From assembly GCA_031216915.1 (NCBI GenBank), contig CM062292.1, positions 67,444,790 through 67,508,789 of the forward strand: 64,000 bases of DNA, written 5' to 3'. Positions 54,101 to 56,114 of this stretch are shown piece by piece. This DNA is from Pictodentalium vernedei (Eukaryota > Mollusca > Scaphopoda > Dentaliida > Dentaliidae). The notes beneath the pieces were generated by a model, which was not told the DNA's origin, searched no databases, and saw only the letters and a list, made by a program, of their open reading frames with translations. Position numbers and translations under genes: made by a program. Positions within the stretch are counted from its first letter, which is position 1, and the number at the start of each line of letters is the position of its first letter.

Positions 54101-55755
54101 AAATGGCCCACCTGGGGTCATTTGAGGCAAACCAAAAATGGCACTATGGAGTCATTTAACCCTTTACCCAACGTAACGGCCAAAACCGGCCAGCGCTATT
54201 CTAAAAAATCGCCAATTAATTTTCAAAATATTTTAATTTTTTGTCTCAAAAACATAGGTTATGACCCCTCGTTGGAACGAGCTCGTCGAGCTCGTTCCAA
54301 CGAGGGGTCATAACCTATGTTTTTGAGACAAAAAATGAAAAAAAATAGTTATTCAAGAATTTTTTTGCAAGTGTCGTCTGCTTTTCATGTTAGGTAAAGG
54401 GTTAGGGAGAACCATAATAGCCCTCCTGGAATTTTGAAAATGGCAGGCCTGTATCGTCAATCGCTTCATATGTCACTCAATTCCTTTTGTATAGCTCACC
54501 TATGCAAACACCTATGGTACATGTATTGACAATACTTGATTTATATCAATGCATTTTGAAAGTTGAACTTTCGAAATGGTAGCTCAGTTTAGTTTTGCAA
54601 AGTATTGGAAGACACGCAACTCGATTCCGACTGGTTGCAGTCACATTTCAGTGTGTTCTTAACCTACAGTTTTGTTTTCAACTCGGATTGACCATATTTA
54701 TTAATAATTATTACAATTGATACCCAATTATAAAAGTTCATGTTAACACAAATTATCGAGAGTGCAATTAACCATTATCTATTTAATTTTTAAGATGAAT
54801 CGAGTTCATGTCCACCATTTTTCTGACCAGGAGATTGTGCTTGCTACTTAATCCACGTGTATTTGTTTTGGAAACAAAGGTGAGGTATGCTCCCCCCTCC
54901 TCCTCCCCTGCTGAGAAAAAGTCTGAACCCCCCAAAGGCTAAAACATCCCATCCCGCCACAGAATCGGTGCATGTAAAGAAACACACATGTAATAAAAGG
55001 GAAACTAGGATTAAATTGCGTGCACCATGAAAAATGTAAATTCACTTTATTTCCCATTCCAGAAGGGAATTATATGCTCGGAGCACTTCGGTCAAATGGC
55101 AACTGGCAACCTCAAGTCAGGTGTGTGTGTGTGGGGGGGGGGGGGGGGGGGGGGGGGGAACAGCAAGGGTATTCAAACCAATAATTCTTTACGGTAACAT
55201 GGCATAAAGGGCATTAGCAAATTTTTAGCCTATGAACCACTGGGTGCAACCTGGTGCCTCTTGGTGGTCCATGAGCTGAAAATTTCTAGTTTGTTTTGGG
55301 TTGTGTTCACATGCATAGTTTTCTCTGAAATTCATCCAATTTCCCTGTAAATCACCCTCAAGTTCCCTGAAGATTTTTTTCTGAGGTTAACCTGTCTGCA
55401 CTTCAGTAAATTGAAAAAAAGATTGTAATTTTTAAGAATTATGCATTCCACATTGTTTGAACTGTAAAAAGGTATTGGTGAACAAGTAAATTTTTTGTCC
55501 TTGACTCACTATATATTTGCAGATCCTCCATGTGAAAAGTGGTCAGAAGATGTTGATAGGAGAATTCACAGAGCCCTAGTGACTGCCGCTGAAAAGGCTA
55601 TCTTGAAGCAGGGTGATATGATTGTAGTTGTGACAGGATGGCAACAAGGATCTGACTCAACAAACACAATACAGGTTTTTCCATGTCCTAAAATGGACTC
55701 TAAGCCACATCCCATTGTTCATCTTACTGAGGTTCAGTCGAATGTAAACATATAA
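5917..55755 (+). CDS. PK: Pyruvate kinase homologue, seven 3' coding exons (5' exons outside window)
   Basis: Join 5917-6103, 9854-9996, 18794-18918, 21452-21602, 38896-39048, 46812-47097, 55523-55755. Every intron begins GT and ends AG. Exon-end phases are 1, 0, 2, 0, 0, 1 and the frame stays open for 425 residues to a TAA. Pyruvate kinase transfers phosphate from phosphoenolpyruvate to ADP in the last step of cytosolic glycolysis. The translation aligns without gaps in order with the B domain, the second half of the A (TIM-barrel) domain and the C domain. Landmarks are [45 protein letters not shown] and [10 protein letters not shown]. The N-terminal domain, first A-domain strands and K+ ligands are not in the window and I found no candidate exon for them in 1-5916. 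The catalytic signature is altered (KISS for KIEN), so this may be a pseudoenzyme or a specialised paralogue. No stop codon or frameshift suggests a pseudogene. Confidence 0.93.
6826..7400. mobile_element. Helitron/pearl-like fragment with core repeat
   Basis: It starts near ATTATGCTCCCCCAAAACAA and is followed by a CCATC/GTCC microsatellite (6872-6950). It continues with a core unit resembling those at 11700-12200 (TTGGATTT..ATCTTTGGTATG.TGATAGACCACCATGGGAG). The unit is interrupted by the TTAA element 6989-7233. Class assignment follows published descriptions of bivalve pearl/Helitron elements and is inferred. Confidence 0.45.
6989..7233. mobile_element. TTAA foldback element, main family subfamily A
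   Basis: TTAA flanks at 6989-6992 and 7230-7233 enclose inverted ends CCCTTTACCCAAC. The core is the hairpin CATATCATGTGACACCTCGT...CGAGCTCGCCGAGCTCG with arms of about 40 bp. The left subterminal module is CAGACGATATCAAAATTTAT and the right one carries CGCGGGCGGATGCGGGCGAT. TTAA targets and CCC ends suggest piggyBac-type mobilisation (inference). Confidence 0.85.
7748..8394. mobile_element. TTAA element, family 5 (ends CTCTTTTGGCGCG)
   Basis: TTAA at 7748-7751 and 8391-8394 flank perfect 13-bp inverted ends CTCTTTTGGCGCG. It contains a subfamily A foldback element at 7856-8139, so the host is older. Without the insert it is about 360 bp. There is no coding potential. Confidence 0.7.
7856..8139. 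mobile_element. TTAA foldback element, subfamily A, with poly-G expansion
   Basis: The left flank TTAA is at 7856-7859 and the right flank has changed to TTGA (8136-8139). The core hairpin with GGAATGAGCTTGATGAGCTC is intact. A run of about 23 G at 8081-8103 replaces the GCGGGCGGATGCGGGC stretch seen in sister copies. Confidence 0.8.
8559..8807. mobile_element. TTAA foldback element, subfamily A (opposite orientation)
   Basis: TTAA at 8559-8562 and 8804-8807 flank ends CCCTTTACCCAAC. The GCATCCGCCCGCG module is on the left and the ATATCGTCTGCG module on the right, so it is reversed relative to 6989-7233. The hairpin reads CGTTGGAACGAGCTCGTCGA and its mirror. Confidence 0.85.
9180..9425. mobile_element. 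TTAA foldback element, family 4 (ends CYCTTAGAAGCC)
   Basis: TTAA at 9180-9183 and 9422-9425 flank inverted ends CTCTTAGAAGCCAGGGA and CCCTTAGAAGCCGGGAG. The central hairpin (about 9252-9317) has arms GCAGGTGCTTCTAGTCAAGT..CTGCCTG around TT. Part of the arm, CAAGTGTCGTCTGC, also occurs in the right module of subfamily B elements. Confidence 0.75.
9495..9714 (+). repeat. SINE-like repeat, type 2, with (AAAT)n tail
   Basis: The body starts near CTCGTGGGAACCCTGTGAAG and ends in GATTAGCCATTG...GACCTTAAACACCAATAAAT repeats. The body recurs on the opposite strand at about 51541-51700, 58962-59190 and 63807-64000. The last ~60 bp match the tail of the tRNA-derived SINE at 40973-41340. There are no obvious RNA polymerase III boxes in this body. 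Confidence 0.6.
9854..9996 (+). CDS. PK: Pyruvate kinase exon b: end of B domain
   Basis: The acceptor TTCTTCAG ends at 9853 and the donor is CAG|GTAGGA at 9996/9997. Joined in phase 1 to exon a it gives [19 protein letters not shown], then [19 protein letters not shown] and IKFAIENQ. The order hydrophobic strand, Gly-rich turn, LPG-type motif and S-x-KD-x-x-D-[LI]-KF is the usual return from the B domain to the barrel. The exon ends in phase 0. The LPG motif is altered to IPG, a mild change. Confidence 0.92.
10243..11010. mobile_element. Helitron/pearl-like element with four core repeats
   Basis: It begins ATTATACCCCCCGCAACAAA, is followed by GTCCGTCGGTCTGTCC, and ends CACACCTCTTGTTT at 11010. 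Four cores of about 150-175 bp share GAACCAAT-TCTTTGAAAGTTG, GGTATGGATGTTCACTACCA and TGGGAACCTGTGCACCTG. The order microsatellite, core repeats and CTCTTGTTT end fits non-autonomous bivalve elements described as pearl/Helitron. There is no helicase frame. Confidence 0.55.
11015..11220. mobile_element. hAT-like MITE (ends CAAGYCTGAAAATAAG)
   Basis: Ends CAAGTCTGAAAATAAGCA and (inverted) CAAGCCTGGAAATAAGCA extend into GCAGAATGAGGTC-type inverted repeats. The flanks GTTTCATT (11007-11014) and ATTTCATT (11221-11228) match at 7 of 8, as expected of an hAT target duplication. It lies directly against the 3' end of the Helitron-like element. Confidence 0.7.
11443..12230. mobile_element. Helitron/pearl-like array with ~140-160 bp cores
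   Basis: It starts near ATTATTATGCCCCTAACCCC. The cores repeat around TACAAGCATTTCGCATTATA, TTGGATTTTGATTTCC, GGTATGGTGAGAGACC and ACCAGAGTTATGACCC at about 11700, 11815, 11985 and 12150. No transposase frame was found. The right end is not defined. Confidence 0.5.
13926..14210. mobile_element. Short repeat with GTGTCGCC/GGCGACAC ends
   Basis: GTGTCGCCGCCCCACGAAGT near 13927 and GCCAGGCGACACACG near 14175 are inverted ends. A CACGAAGTGG hairpin and a CGTCTGCATCGTCCGTGTC stretch follow the left end. A related start occurs at 57029 (TGTGTCGCCAGCGGCAGAGC). It is probably a Helitron-like derivative. Confidence 0.4.
14347..15250. mobile_element. Helitron/pearl-like array with nuclear-receptor-like palindromes
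   Basis: It opens with TCGAGTTGTGACGAAGTCAA, then a GGCGGGCGGGCG microsatellite. About five cores (~150 bp) follow, marked by AACAATTGGTTTCCGGATGA and AAGGTCAAGGTCACAGTGAC. A second start (TGTGACGAAGTCAAACTCGA) at 14959 restarts the array, and the end is GTCACAACTCGAC near 15245. Each core carries AGGTCAnnnTGACC(T/C): 14555-14569, 14712-14726, 14868-14882, 15147-15161. Confidence 0.6.
15307..16353. mobile_element. hAT-like element, copy 1 (TAGTGATGAACCGAT ends)
   Basis: Ends AAGTGATGAACCGATTATCA and (inverted) TAGTGATGAATCGATAAT are related to those of 40421-41626, which has the same internal sequence. The flanks TTTATGAC and TTGATGAC match at 7 of 8 positions. It is 1047 bp without the SINE found in copy 2. 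There is no transposase frame. Confidence 0.75.
16662..16914. mobile_element. hAT-like MITE (ends CAAGCCAGAAAATAAG)
   Basis: Inverted ends are CAAGCCAGAAAATAAGCAGA and CAGGCCAGAAAATAAGCAGT. Flanks TGTAGCAC (16654-16661) and TGCAGCAC (16915-16922) match at 7 of 8. Inner inverted repeats contain ATGAGGTCCCCAGAGG and a hairpin GATGCTACCCTGCaca near 16724-16752. Confidence 0.75.
17619..17872. mobile_element. TTAA foldback element, subfamily B
   Basis: TTAA at 17619-17622 and 17869-17872 flank inverted ends CCCTTTACC(T/C)AAC. The core hairpin starts TCAAAAACATAGGTTATGAC and reaches the same tip as subfamily A, GGAATGAGCTCGACGAGCTC. The subterminal modules (AGCAGACGACACTTGC, CTGGCCGGTTTTAGCCGTTA) differ from subfamily A. 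Confidence 0.85.
18048..18610. repeat. Tandem core repeats, ~3.5 units of ~150 bp
   Basis: The units share GTCTAGA(T/C)-AGAA(T/C)GTCC, GTCAACCGTAACAGC/GATGGCCAC, TAGCACAGTCTACAGGTT and ATTTATGAAGGGATTT, at about 18060, 18210, 18355 and 18500. They are probably the core of a Helitron-like element. Ends were not identified. The array lies 180 bp upstream of pyruvate kinase exon c. Confidence 0.6.
18794..18918 (+). CDS. PK: Pyruvate kinase exon c: active-site signature, metal-ligand Glu missing
   Basis: The acceptor is TTTTTTAG at 18793 and the donor CAGAG|GTAAGA after 18918 (phase 2). The product begins [20 protein letters not shown] and ends in [15 protein letters not shown]. In the family this segment is (V/I)-D-x-(V/I)-x-x-S-F, a helix with the R-x-x-L-G-E motif, then the signature ISKIEN. 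Here the lysine (codon 18890-18892) is kept, but the next acidic residue, which binds Mg2+ or Mn2+ in characterised enzymes, is serine (AGT, 18896-18898) and Asn is also Ser. The splice sites are good and the flanking residues are conserved, so a frame error is unlikely. A relic of a TTAA foldback element begins 36 bp downstream of the donor. Confidence 0.93.
18954..18986. repeat. Relic of main TTAA family, left end only
   Basis: TTAACCCTTTGCTAAC followed by AAATTGGCTGCATCC matches the left end of the 8559-8807 copy (TTAACCCTTTACCCAAC, AAATCGGCCGCATCC). No core hairpin or right end follows. Confidence 0.55.
20077..20206. mobile_element. pogo-like MITE fragment
   Basis: It runs from CAGTTCCCCATATTCA to a right end ATGGACTGCACTATA. 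Internally it shares GGTATGGTAAATGGTTTGG and TATTCAAGCAAGAAGTATCC with the better preserved elements at 31387-31803 and 42343-42576. Confidence 0.5.
20311..20414. repeat. Inverted repeat with TGACGGTAAC ends
   Basis: The left arm TGACGGTAACCAGGTCTAAG and right arm (inverted TGACGGTAACATGGTTTGAG) pair over about 45 bp with several mismatches, including GGTTTGTGGCTCGGAG against GGTTTGCAGATCGGAG. It is probably a small foldback element. Confidence 0.55.
20435..20889. repeat. Dispersed repeat, copy 2 (partner at 530-987)
   Basis: It begins TGTTCCAGTAAGACACTACC and ends TTTACTCTTGTTGGAACA. It carries the same central hairpin, shortened here to GAGGCAACGATCACAGG, and the shared segment ATGAAGCAATTACGAAAC. 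It has the same orientation as copy 1. Confidence 0.6.
21452..21602 (+). CDS. PK: Pyruvate kinase exon d: GDLG metal site and CATQ
   Basis: The acceptor follows a long T tract (TTTATTTAG at 21451). Joined to exon c it completes an Arg codon and reads [20 protein letters not shown], then [15 protein letters not shown] and GKPVICATQ. The Asp of GDLG (second metal ligand), the VPEKVF/AQK segment and the CATQ threonine that lines the phosphoenolpyruvate site are all present. The usual FDEI is FDCI. The donor CAG|GTGAGT is consensus and the exon ends in phase 0. Confidence 0.95.
21742..22617. mobile_element. Helitron/pearl-like element with four 165-bp cores
   Basis: Ends TGTGTACCCATAC (about 21746) and GTATGGGTACACA (about 22603-22615) are inverted. 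A GTCTGTCCGTCTGTTCGTC microsatellite (21770-21845) precedes four direct units beginning near 21849, 22014, 22180 and 22345. Each unit contains GATAACTTGAAAAATgTT, CAGGTTACTGATGTGC and TTAACCCTTTATCCTTC. This matches the pearl/Helitron layout. There is no coding potential. Confidence 0.65.
22985..24124. mobile_element. PIF/Harbinger-like element, long member (1.1 kb)
   Basis: Ends GGCCATAAAAAAGAACC...CTGTTTCTCAGGCC and (inverted) GGCCACACAAAG...CTGTTTCTCAGGCC flank the element. TAA lies outside both (22982-22984 and 24125-24127). A 3-bp T-rich duplication and GG-starting ends suggest PIF/Harbinger. The ~1 kb interior is unlike the 0.4-kb members and shows no long frame. It includes GATTCGCACCA repeats near 23308-23331 and GAGACGTTTCA repeats near 23820-23850. 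Confidence 0.55.
24956..25368. mobile_element. PIF/Harbinger-like MITE with central palindrome
   Basis: Inverted ends carry CTGTTTCTCAGGCC near 24978 and its complement near 25330. The centre is the palindrome AAGGCTTTGCAGTGCTTTAG followed by CATTGCAAAGCC, flanked by CCCTTGAGTGC arms. Flanks are ATA and TTA, one mismatch for a 3-bp duplication. Confidence 0.65.
25600..27240. repeat. Scattered ~170-bp Helitron core units with G/C homopolymers
   Basis: Core units (GATCCACCAGTCAGAATCTT, TTTGTTCAAATCAAGTCC, GGGAGCCCAAATTTTAACTT types) lie at about 25600-25700, 26430-26740 and 27060-27240, separated by unrelated DNA. The part 26570-27000 is collinear with 59585-59775 plus 62158-62490. Homopolymers: about 27 G at 26167-26193, G runs near 26854-26872 and 26970-26983, a C run at 27005-27018 and G near 27104-27120. 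Confidence 0.5.
28471..28722. mobile_element. TTAA foldback element, subfamily B
   Basis: TTAA at 28471-28474 and 28719-28722 flank the element. The modules GTAACGGCCAAAACCGGCCA (left) and GTTGTCTGCTTTTCGTGTTA (right) frame a hairpin with tip GGAAAGAGCTCGTCGAGCTC. It is inserted in a Helitron-like core unit. Confidence 0.85.
29021..29866 (+). mobile_element. Mutator-like (MULE) remnant retaining a terminal transposase exon
   Basis: Left CTCTGAATGCCGACATGG (29023-29040, echoed at 29065-29080) and right ATGTCGGCATTCCGGAAAG (29852-29870) are inverted with GAATGCCGACAT in common. Between them is one coding exon (29300-29680). The rest of a transposase is missing, so it cannot be autonomous. No target duplication was identified. 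Confidence 0.5.
29300..29680 (+). pseudogene. C-terminal exon of MULE-type transposase-related protein
   Basis: A splice acceptor (CACTTGTCTGTCAG, 29299) is followed by an open frame [53 protein letters not shown], then a Lys-rich linker [20 protein letters not shown] and a stop at 29678-29680. The order LPL-RP-DI-DVW, then N-x-(V/L)-x-GWHAKL, then HPNIYxFI is how I recognise the C-terminal end of MULE/FLYWCH-type proteins in invertebrates. The segment between DVW and GWHAKL is shorter than usual by roughly 20 residues. The end forms a basic coiled coil. No upstream exons were found, so it is a relic in the intron of pyruvate kinase. Confidence 0.55.
30274..30474. mobile_element. TTAA foldback element, family 2
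   Basis: TTAA at 30274-30277 and 30471-30474 flank inverted ends CCCCCTGCACTCTGATGTCA and CCCCCTGCACACTGTCAAAA. The hairpin ATCTTGTTTGACAGAGCTCA..TGAACTCTGTCA matches that of 5577-5789. Confidence 0.8.
30703..30928. mobile_element. TTAA foldback element, subfamily A, hairpin tip lost
   Basis: TTAA at 30703-30706 and 30925-30928 flank the copy. The left end is CTCTTTACCCAATGAATTGC and the right end CGTTGGGTAAAGG. The hairpin arms meet at GACCCCTCGTTCCAACGAGG, so the 24-bp GGAACGAGCTCG tip seen in sister copies is deleted symmetrically. Confidence 0.8.
31387..31803. mobile_element. pogo-like MITE with TA duplication
   Basis: CAGTGGAACCCTGTTGATTG (left) and inverted CAGTGGAGCCCACTTAATTG (right) form the ends. 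TA lies outside both (31385-31386, 31804-31805). The interior contains repeated ATTCAGTTAACAGG motifs and a broken copy of the family 2 hairpin (ATCTTGTTTGACAGAGCTCC, 31516-31535). Confidence 0.7.
32735..32896 (+). repeat. 5'-truncated tRNA-SINE
   Basis: It matches the last ~150 bp of the SINE at 40973-41340 (CTCCGGCTTCCTCCACCCGT, CATGATTAGCCATTGTGCAT) and ends in ATAAATAAATAAAG. The tRNA-like head is absent. Confidence 0.7.
33342..34503 (+). mobile_element. Helitron-like element with core array, both ends visible
   Basis: The 5' end is TTAGCTCATCTGACTGAATG followed by GAGAGCTCAAGTGATCAC and a GTCC/CATC microsatellite (33380-33440). Four ~170-bp cores start at about 33600, 33765, 33950 and 34130. 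The 3' end is GGCCTTGGGGCCTCTTGTTT, with a short GGCC hairpin before CTCTTG. These are features I associate with mollusc Helitrons. A 25-nt G-rich expansion (33820-33844) lies in one core. There is no helicase frame. Confidence 0.6.
34503..34752. mobile_element. TTAA foldback element, family 3 (ends CTGGTAGAGTGC)
   Basis: TTAA at 34503-34506 and 34749-34752 flank inverted ends CTGGTAGAGTGCTGG and CTGGTAGAGTACG. The hairpin is TTATAGGAGAGTGCCcacAGG and its complement. It sits exactly at the 3' end of the Helitron-like element. The family is shared with 56111-56607. Confidence 0.75.
35027..36180. mobile_element. Helitron/pearl-like region with ~165-bp cores
   Basis: It starts ATTATACCCCCACCATCCCC. 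Cores from about 35640, 35800 and 35960 share TTTTAGTGGAAGGAGATA, ATGAAACTTACACAACATAT and AGGTCAACACACAGAATCAG. The end is near TAGGGCCTCTAGCCAAGTGA. It is interrupted by the hAT-like MITE 35377-35594. Confidence 0.5.
35377..35594. mobile_element. hAT-like MITE (ends CAARYCTGAAAATA)
   Basis: Ends are CAAACCTGAAAATAAGCAAT and inverted CAAGTCAGAAAATATG. Flanks TATGTATC (35369-35376) and TATGTACC (35595-35602) match at 7 of 8. It has the same internal ATGAGGTCCC and GAGGGTGAATTT blocks as 11015-11220 and 16662-16914. Confidence 0.75.
36550..37245. mobile_element. Helitron/pearl-like element with ~305-bp tandem unit and poly-G
   Basis: After TTCCCCCCGACTTAAGTCAG and a GTGTGTGTGTCTGTGTG stretch, two units (about 36640-36950 and 36955-37215) repeat AACTCGAAAACTGTTAGGGC, GGACCATGGGAGG and AAACGAATCATAGTACAATT. 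AAGGTCACATTGACCTTC at 36907-36924 is a near-perfect palindrome. A run of G of about 27 nt ends the array (37217-37243). Confidence 0.55.
37442..38107. mobile_element. Old TTAA foldback element, subfamily A, split by a Harbinger-like MITE
   Basis: The left end ATAACCCTCTGACTGATGAA continues GCATCCGTCCATGTAATTTA as in subfamily A. The right end TTGATATAATCTGTGTTGGA followed by TAAAGAGAG is found only after the 37664-38066 insertion. The sequence is strongly diverged and the TTAA flanks are lost. Confidence 0.55.
37664..38066. mobile_element. PIF/Harbinger-like MITE inserted in a TTAA element
   Basis: It starts GGCTTAAAAAAATAAAAAAT with CTGTTTCTCAGGCC, and ends in the inverse with GTGGCC. ATA lies on both sides (37661-37663, 38067-38069). 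The central palindrome is CAAGAAGGCTATGCAATGCT followed by TTAGCATTGCAAAGCC. It is about 90% like 46178-46579 by eye. Confidence 0.7.
38219..38445. mobile_element. Old TTAA element in inverted copy of the 37442 segment
   Basis: The left end TTAACTCTTTATCCAG is recognisable. The right end GTCAGAGGGTTATAG is the inverse of the 37442 left end. The arms CAAAAGCATATCAAGTGACC and CCGATATGCTTTTGTGG are diverged. Confidence 0.55.
38896..39048 (+). CDS. PK: Pyruvate kinase exon e: end of catalytic barrel
   Basis: The acceptor is TTTCTTTCAG at 38895 and the donor TCT|GTATGT after 39048, phase 0 on both sides (51 codons). It continues CATQ with [20 protein letters not shown], then [22 protein letters not shown]. 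This is one of the most conserved parts of the family. The normal LSGETAKGDYP is [11 protein letters not shown], so the Gly after Ser is replaced by Arg, and the Lys and Asp positions also differ. The preceding 17.3-kb intron is the longest in the window. Confidence 0.95.
40023..40078. repeat. Short near-perfect hairpin
   Basis: The 26-bp arms (TTTCATCATATCTAGTCATG through GGCTGCT) pair with one mismatch around the loop TCAC at 40049-40052. No terminal repeats were found around it. Confidence 0.65.
40421..41626. mobile_element. hAT-like element, copy 2, exact 8-bp duplication, contains a SINE
   Basis: Perfect target duplication GTGGTCAT occurs at 40413-40420 and 41627-41634. Ends are TAGTGATGAACCGATTATCA and inverted TAGTAATGAACCGATAATTG. 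It is 1206 bp, of which 368 bp plus a 14-bp duplication belong to the SINE. It is homologous to 15307-16353. There is no transposase frame. Confidence 0.88.
40973..41340 (+). mobile_element. tRNA-derived SINE with 14-bp target duplication
   Basis: AACTCTACAATCTG lies at both sides (40959-40972 and 41341-41354). The head GGGGAGCGCGGTGGCTCAGT is followed by AGGTAGAGG (box A type) and GGTTCGAATCC (box B, about 41028-41038). CCTTGGGCAAGACACTT follows the tRNA part, as in several metazoan SINE groups. The tail CATGATTAGCCATTGTGCAT ends in AATAACTAAATAAATG. Confidence 0.9.
42343..42576. mobile_element. pogo-like MITE, short copy
   Basis: The left end is CAGAGGAACCCTGTTAATTG and the right end (inverted) CTGTGGAGCCTACTTAATTG. 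TA lies at 42341-42342 and 42577-42578. The interior GGTATGGTAAATGGTTTTGT is shared with 31387-31803. Confidence 0.65.
42642..42959. mobile_element. TA-flanked element with perfect long inverted ends
   Basis: The inverted ends are identical over 27 bp (42641-42667 and 42934-42960), reading CTACAGTTAAAACTAGAAGT onward. With TA as the duplication the element is 42644-42957. A hairpin GCAATGTTTC.GCCAATGGACC around a CCCGGGTAACCCGG centre lies at about 42767-42821. The perfect ends suggest recent activity. Confidence 0.75.
43488..43690. repeat. 72-bp tandem repeat, three units
   Basis: Each unit contains ATGTGCTGGCACACCC, TTTCAA(T/C)GTTTGAA and AAATGTTTTTGAA (about 43488, 43560, 43636). Divergence between units is moderate. 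It may be the core of a longer Helitron-like element with the G-rich stretch at 43770-43795. Confidence 0.6.
44200..44448. mobile_element. TTAA foldback element, subfamily A (shares its right TTAA)
   Basis: TTAA at 44200-44203 and 44445-44448 flank the element. The hairpin arms run from AACAAAACCATATCATGTGA to tip GGAACGAGCTCGTCAAGCTC. The next element begins with the same TTAA (44445-44448). Confidence 0.85.
44445..44633. mobile_element. TTAA foldback element, subfamily A, half palindrome deleted
   Basis: TTAA at 44445-44448 and 44630-44633 flank the element. The left half reaches CATTGGAACAAGCTCATT, then jumps to AAAAAATAGTAATTAAAATA, so the right arm of the hairpin is missing. It cannot fold like the others. 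Confidence 0.75.
46178..46579. mobile_element. PIF/Harbinger-like MITE with TTA duplication
   Basis: TTA lies at 46175-46177 and 46580-46582. The ends GGCCTAAAAAAATAAGAAAT with CTGTTTCTCAGGCC are inverted at the right. The central palindrome GCAAGAAGGCTTTGCAATGC continues TTTAGCATTGCAAAGCC with CCCTTGAGT arms. Confidence 0.75.
46812..47097 (+). CDS. PK: Pyruvate kinase exon f: C-terminal (effector) domain
   Basis: The acceptor is ATTACAG at 46811 and the donor TTCAG|GTAAAA after 47097 (phase 1). The 95 residues run from [20 protein letters not shown] through [53 protein letters not shown] to LLYSG. The [TK]-x-SGRSA loop forms the phosphate clamp for fructose 1,6-bisphosphate in allosteric isoforms and is intact here. 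The Y-x-H-[LI]-Y-RG motif is also present in the family form. Confidence 0.96.
48562..49128. mobile_element. hAT-like repeat (CAGGGTTCC ends) with nested TTAA element
   Basis: CAGGGTTCCCGCACATCCTT at the left and inverted TAGGGTTCCTGCACCAAACC at the right form the ends. The body is rich in CCTTGAAA/TCCTTGAAT motifs, as in widespread hAT-type repeats. TGAAAC flanks both sides, though a full 8-bp duplication is not exact. It is interrupted by 48736-48974. Confidence 0.6.
48736..48974. mobile_element. TTAA foldback element, subfamily B, decayed ends
   Basis: The left end TTTTACCTTTTTACCTAG and right end TTAGCTTAGGTAAAGGGTCG are mutated. The hairpin CATAGGTTGTGACCTCTCAT with tip GGAACGAGCGTGATACGCTC is intact, including compensating changes on both arms of the tip. 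Confidence 0.7.
49627..49977 (-). mobile_element. tRNA-derived SINE, minus strand
   Basis: Read on the minus strand it has box A-like GTGGCTCAGTAGGTAGAG and box B-like GGTTCGAATCC (complement of 49911-49921). These are followed by AACCGCGTTGTGTCTTTGGG and the tail ending in CAATAAATAAATA. It is the same family as 40973-41340. Confidence 0.8.
51034..51318. mobile_element. Short Helitron-like element
   Basis: It starts ATGCCCCCCGACACTCTCGT, has GTCCGTCCGTCTGTTGCCTG, and ends CACGTTGCTCTTGTTTT near 51318. Its body (CCACTTATTTGATCAAATCA, GGGGTTACTTGCGGATGACT) recurs at 58815-58960 beside another array. Confidence 0.5.
51541..51700 (-). repeat. SINE-like repeat, type 2, partial
   Basis: It contains the complement of the 9495-9714 body: GAGGATCTCCATCCCAGGTG, ACCATGACCTATTTCACCAA and AAGCAAGCACTTTTCCACAC. 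It ends in CCTCACGAGG, the inverse of the start at 9495. The tail side is lost. Confidence 0.5.
53079..53222 (+). other. Possible orphan exon (low confidence)
   Basis: A frame reads [20 protein letters not shown] then [20 protein letters not shown] and KAQFLLEG. It lies between an AG (TTTGCTAG, 53078) and a GT (GGAAG|GTAATT, 53222). It is acidic and Gln/Ser-rich with no known domain. It does not fit between pyruvate kinase exons f and g, which already join in frame. It could be chance or a captured gene fragment. Confidence 0.2.
54156..54405. mobile_element. TTAA foldback element, subfamily B
   Basis: The left TTAA is at 54156-54159 and the right flank TTAG at 54402-54405. Ends are CCCTTTACCCAACGTAACGG and CATGTTAGGTAAAGG. 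The hairpin with tip GGAACGAGCTCGTCGAGCTC is perfect over at least 40 bp per arm. Confidence 0.85.
55523..55755 (+). CDS. PK: Pyruvate kinase exon g: last coding exon with C-terminal extension
   Basis: The acceptor is ATTTGCAG at 55522. Joined in phase 1 it gives a Asp codon, then [38 protein letters not shown] and IQVFPCP, followed by about 20 residues ([20 protein letters not shown] plus Ile) before TAA at 55753-55755. The Trp and the Arg of W-x-EDVDxR, which in effector-regulated enzymes bind the bisphosphate, are present. The final loop is GSDSTNT instead of GSGFTNT. Vertebrate enzymes stop right after the VPVP equivalent, so the tail is an extension. No AATAAA was found between the stop codon and the foldback element at 55873. 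Confidence 0.95.
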
Positions 55756-55872
55756 TATTGCCTAATTTTTTGGCTGATCAAAAAGAACAATGTCTCCAGA
55801 GGTAAAGAATTTCTTTTCTTTTTTGATGAGAACTGAAAGCTGATTGCCCAAAGGTGATATGAGTTTATTTTC

Positions 55873-56114
55873 TTAACCCTTTACCCAATGCAGACGATAT
55901 CAAAATTTATTATTTTAAATATAATTTTTTACCAAAAATTTCAACAAAACCATATCATGTGACCCCCTCATTGGAACGAGCTCAATGAGCTCGTTCCAAA
56001 GAAAAGTCACATGATATGGTTTTATTGGAATTTTTTGAAAAATAATATTTTTTCAGCTGCTGTATTTGCATATTACGCGGGCGAGTGTGGGCGATATGTT
56101 GGGTAAAGGGTTAA
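55873..56114. mobile_element. TTAA foldback element, subfamily A, next to the stop codon
   Basis: TTAA at 55873-55876 and 56111-56114 flank the element. The hairpin is AACAAAACCATATCATGTGA with tip GGAACGAGCTCAATGAGCTC. The right arm is slightly mutated (AAAGAAAAGTCACATG). It starts 117 bp after the pyruvate kinase stop codon, so it is likely in the 3' UTR or just past it. Confidence 0.85.

Larger units (their letters stand above)
47098..55522 (+). other. Pyruvate kinase intron f-g (8.4 kb)
   Basis: It holds an hAT-like element with a nested TTAA element (48562-49128), a minus-strand tRNA-SINE (49627-49977), a Helitron-like fragment (51034-51318), a type 2 SINE fragment (51541-51700), poly-C and poly-G runs (about 50829-50845, 52125-52159, 53737-53745, 53820-53837, 55132-55158) and a TTAA element (54156-54405). 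I see nothing recognisable in 47100-48560, 50000-50800, 52160-53060 and 54420-55120 beyond short fragments. Confidence 0.6.
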
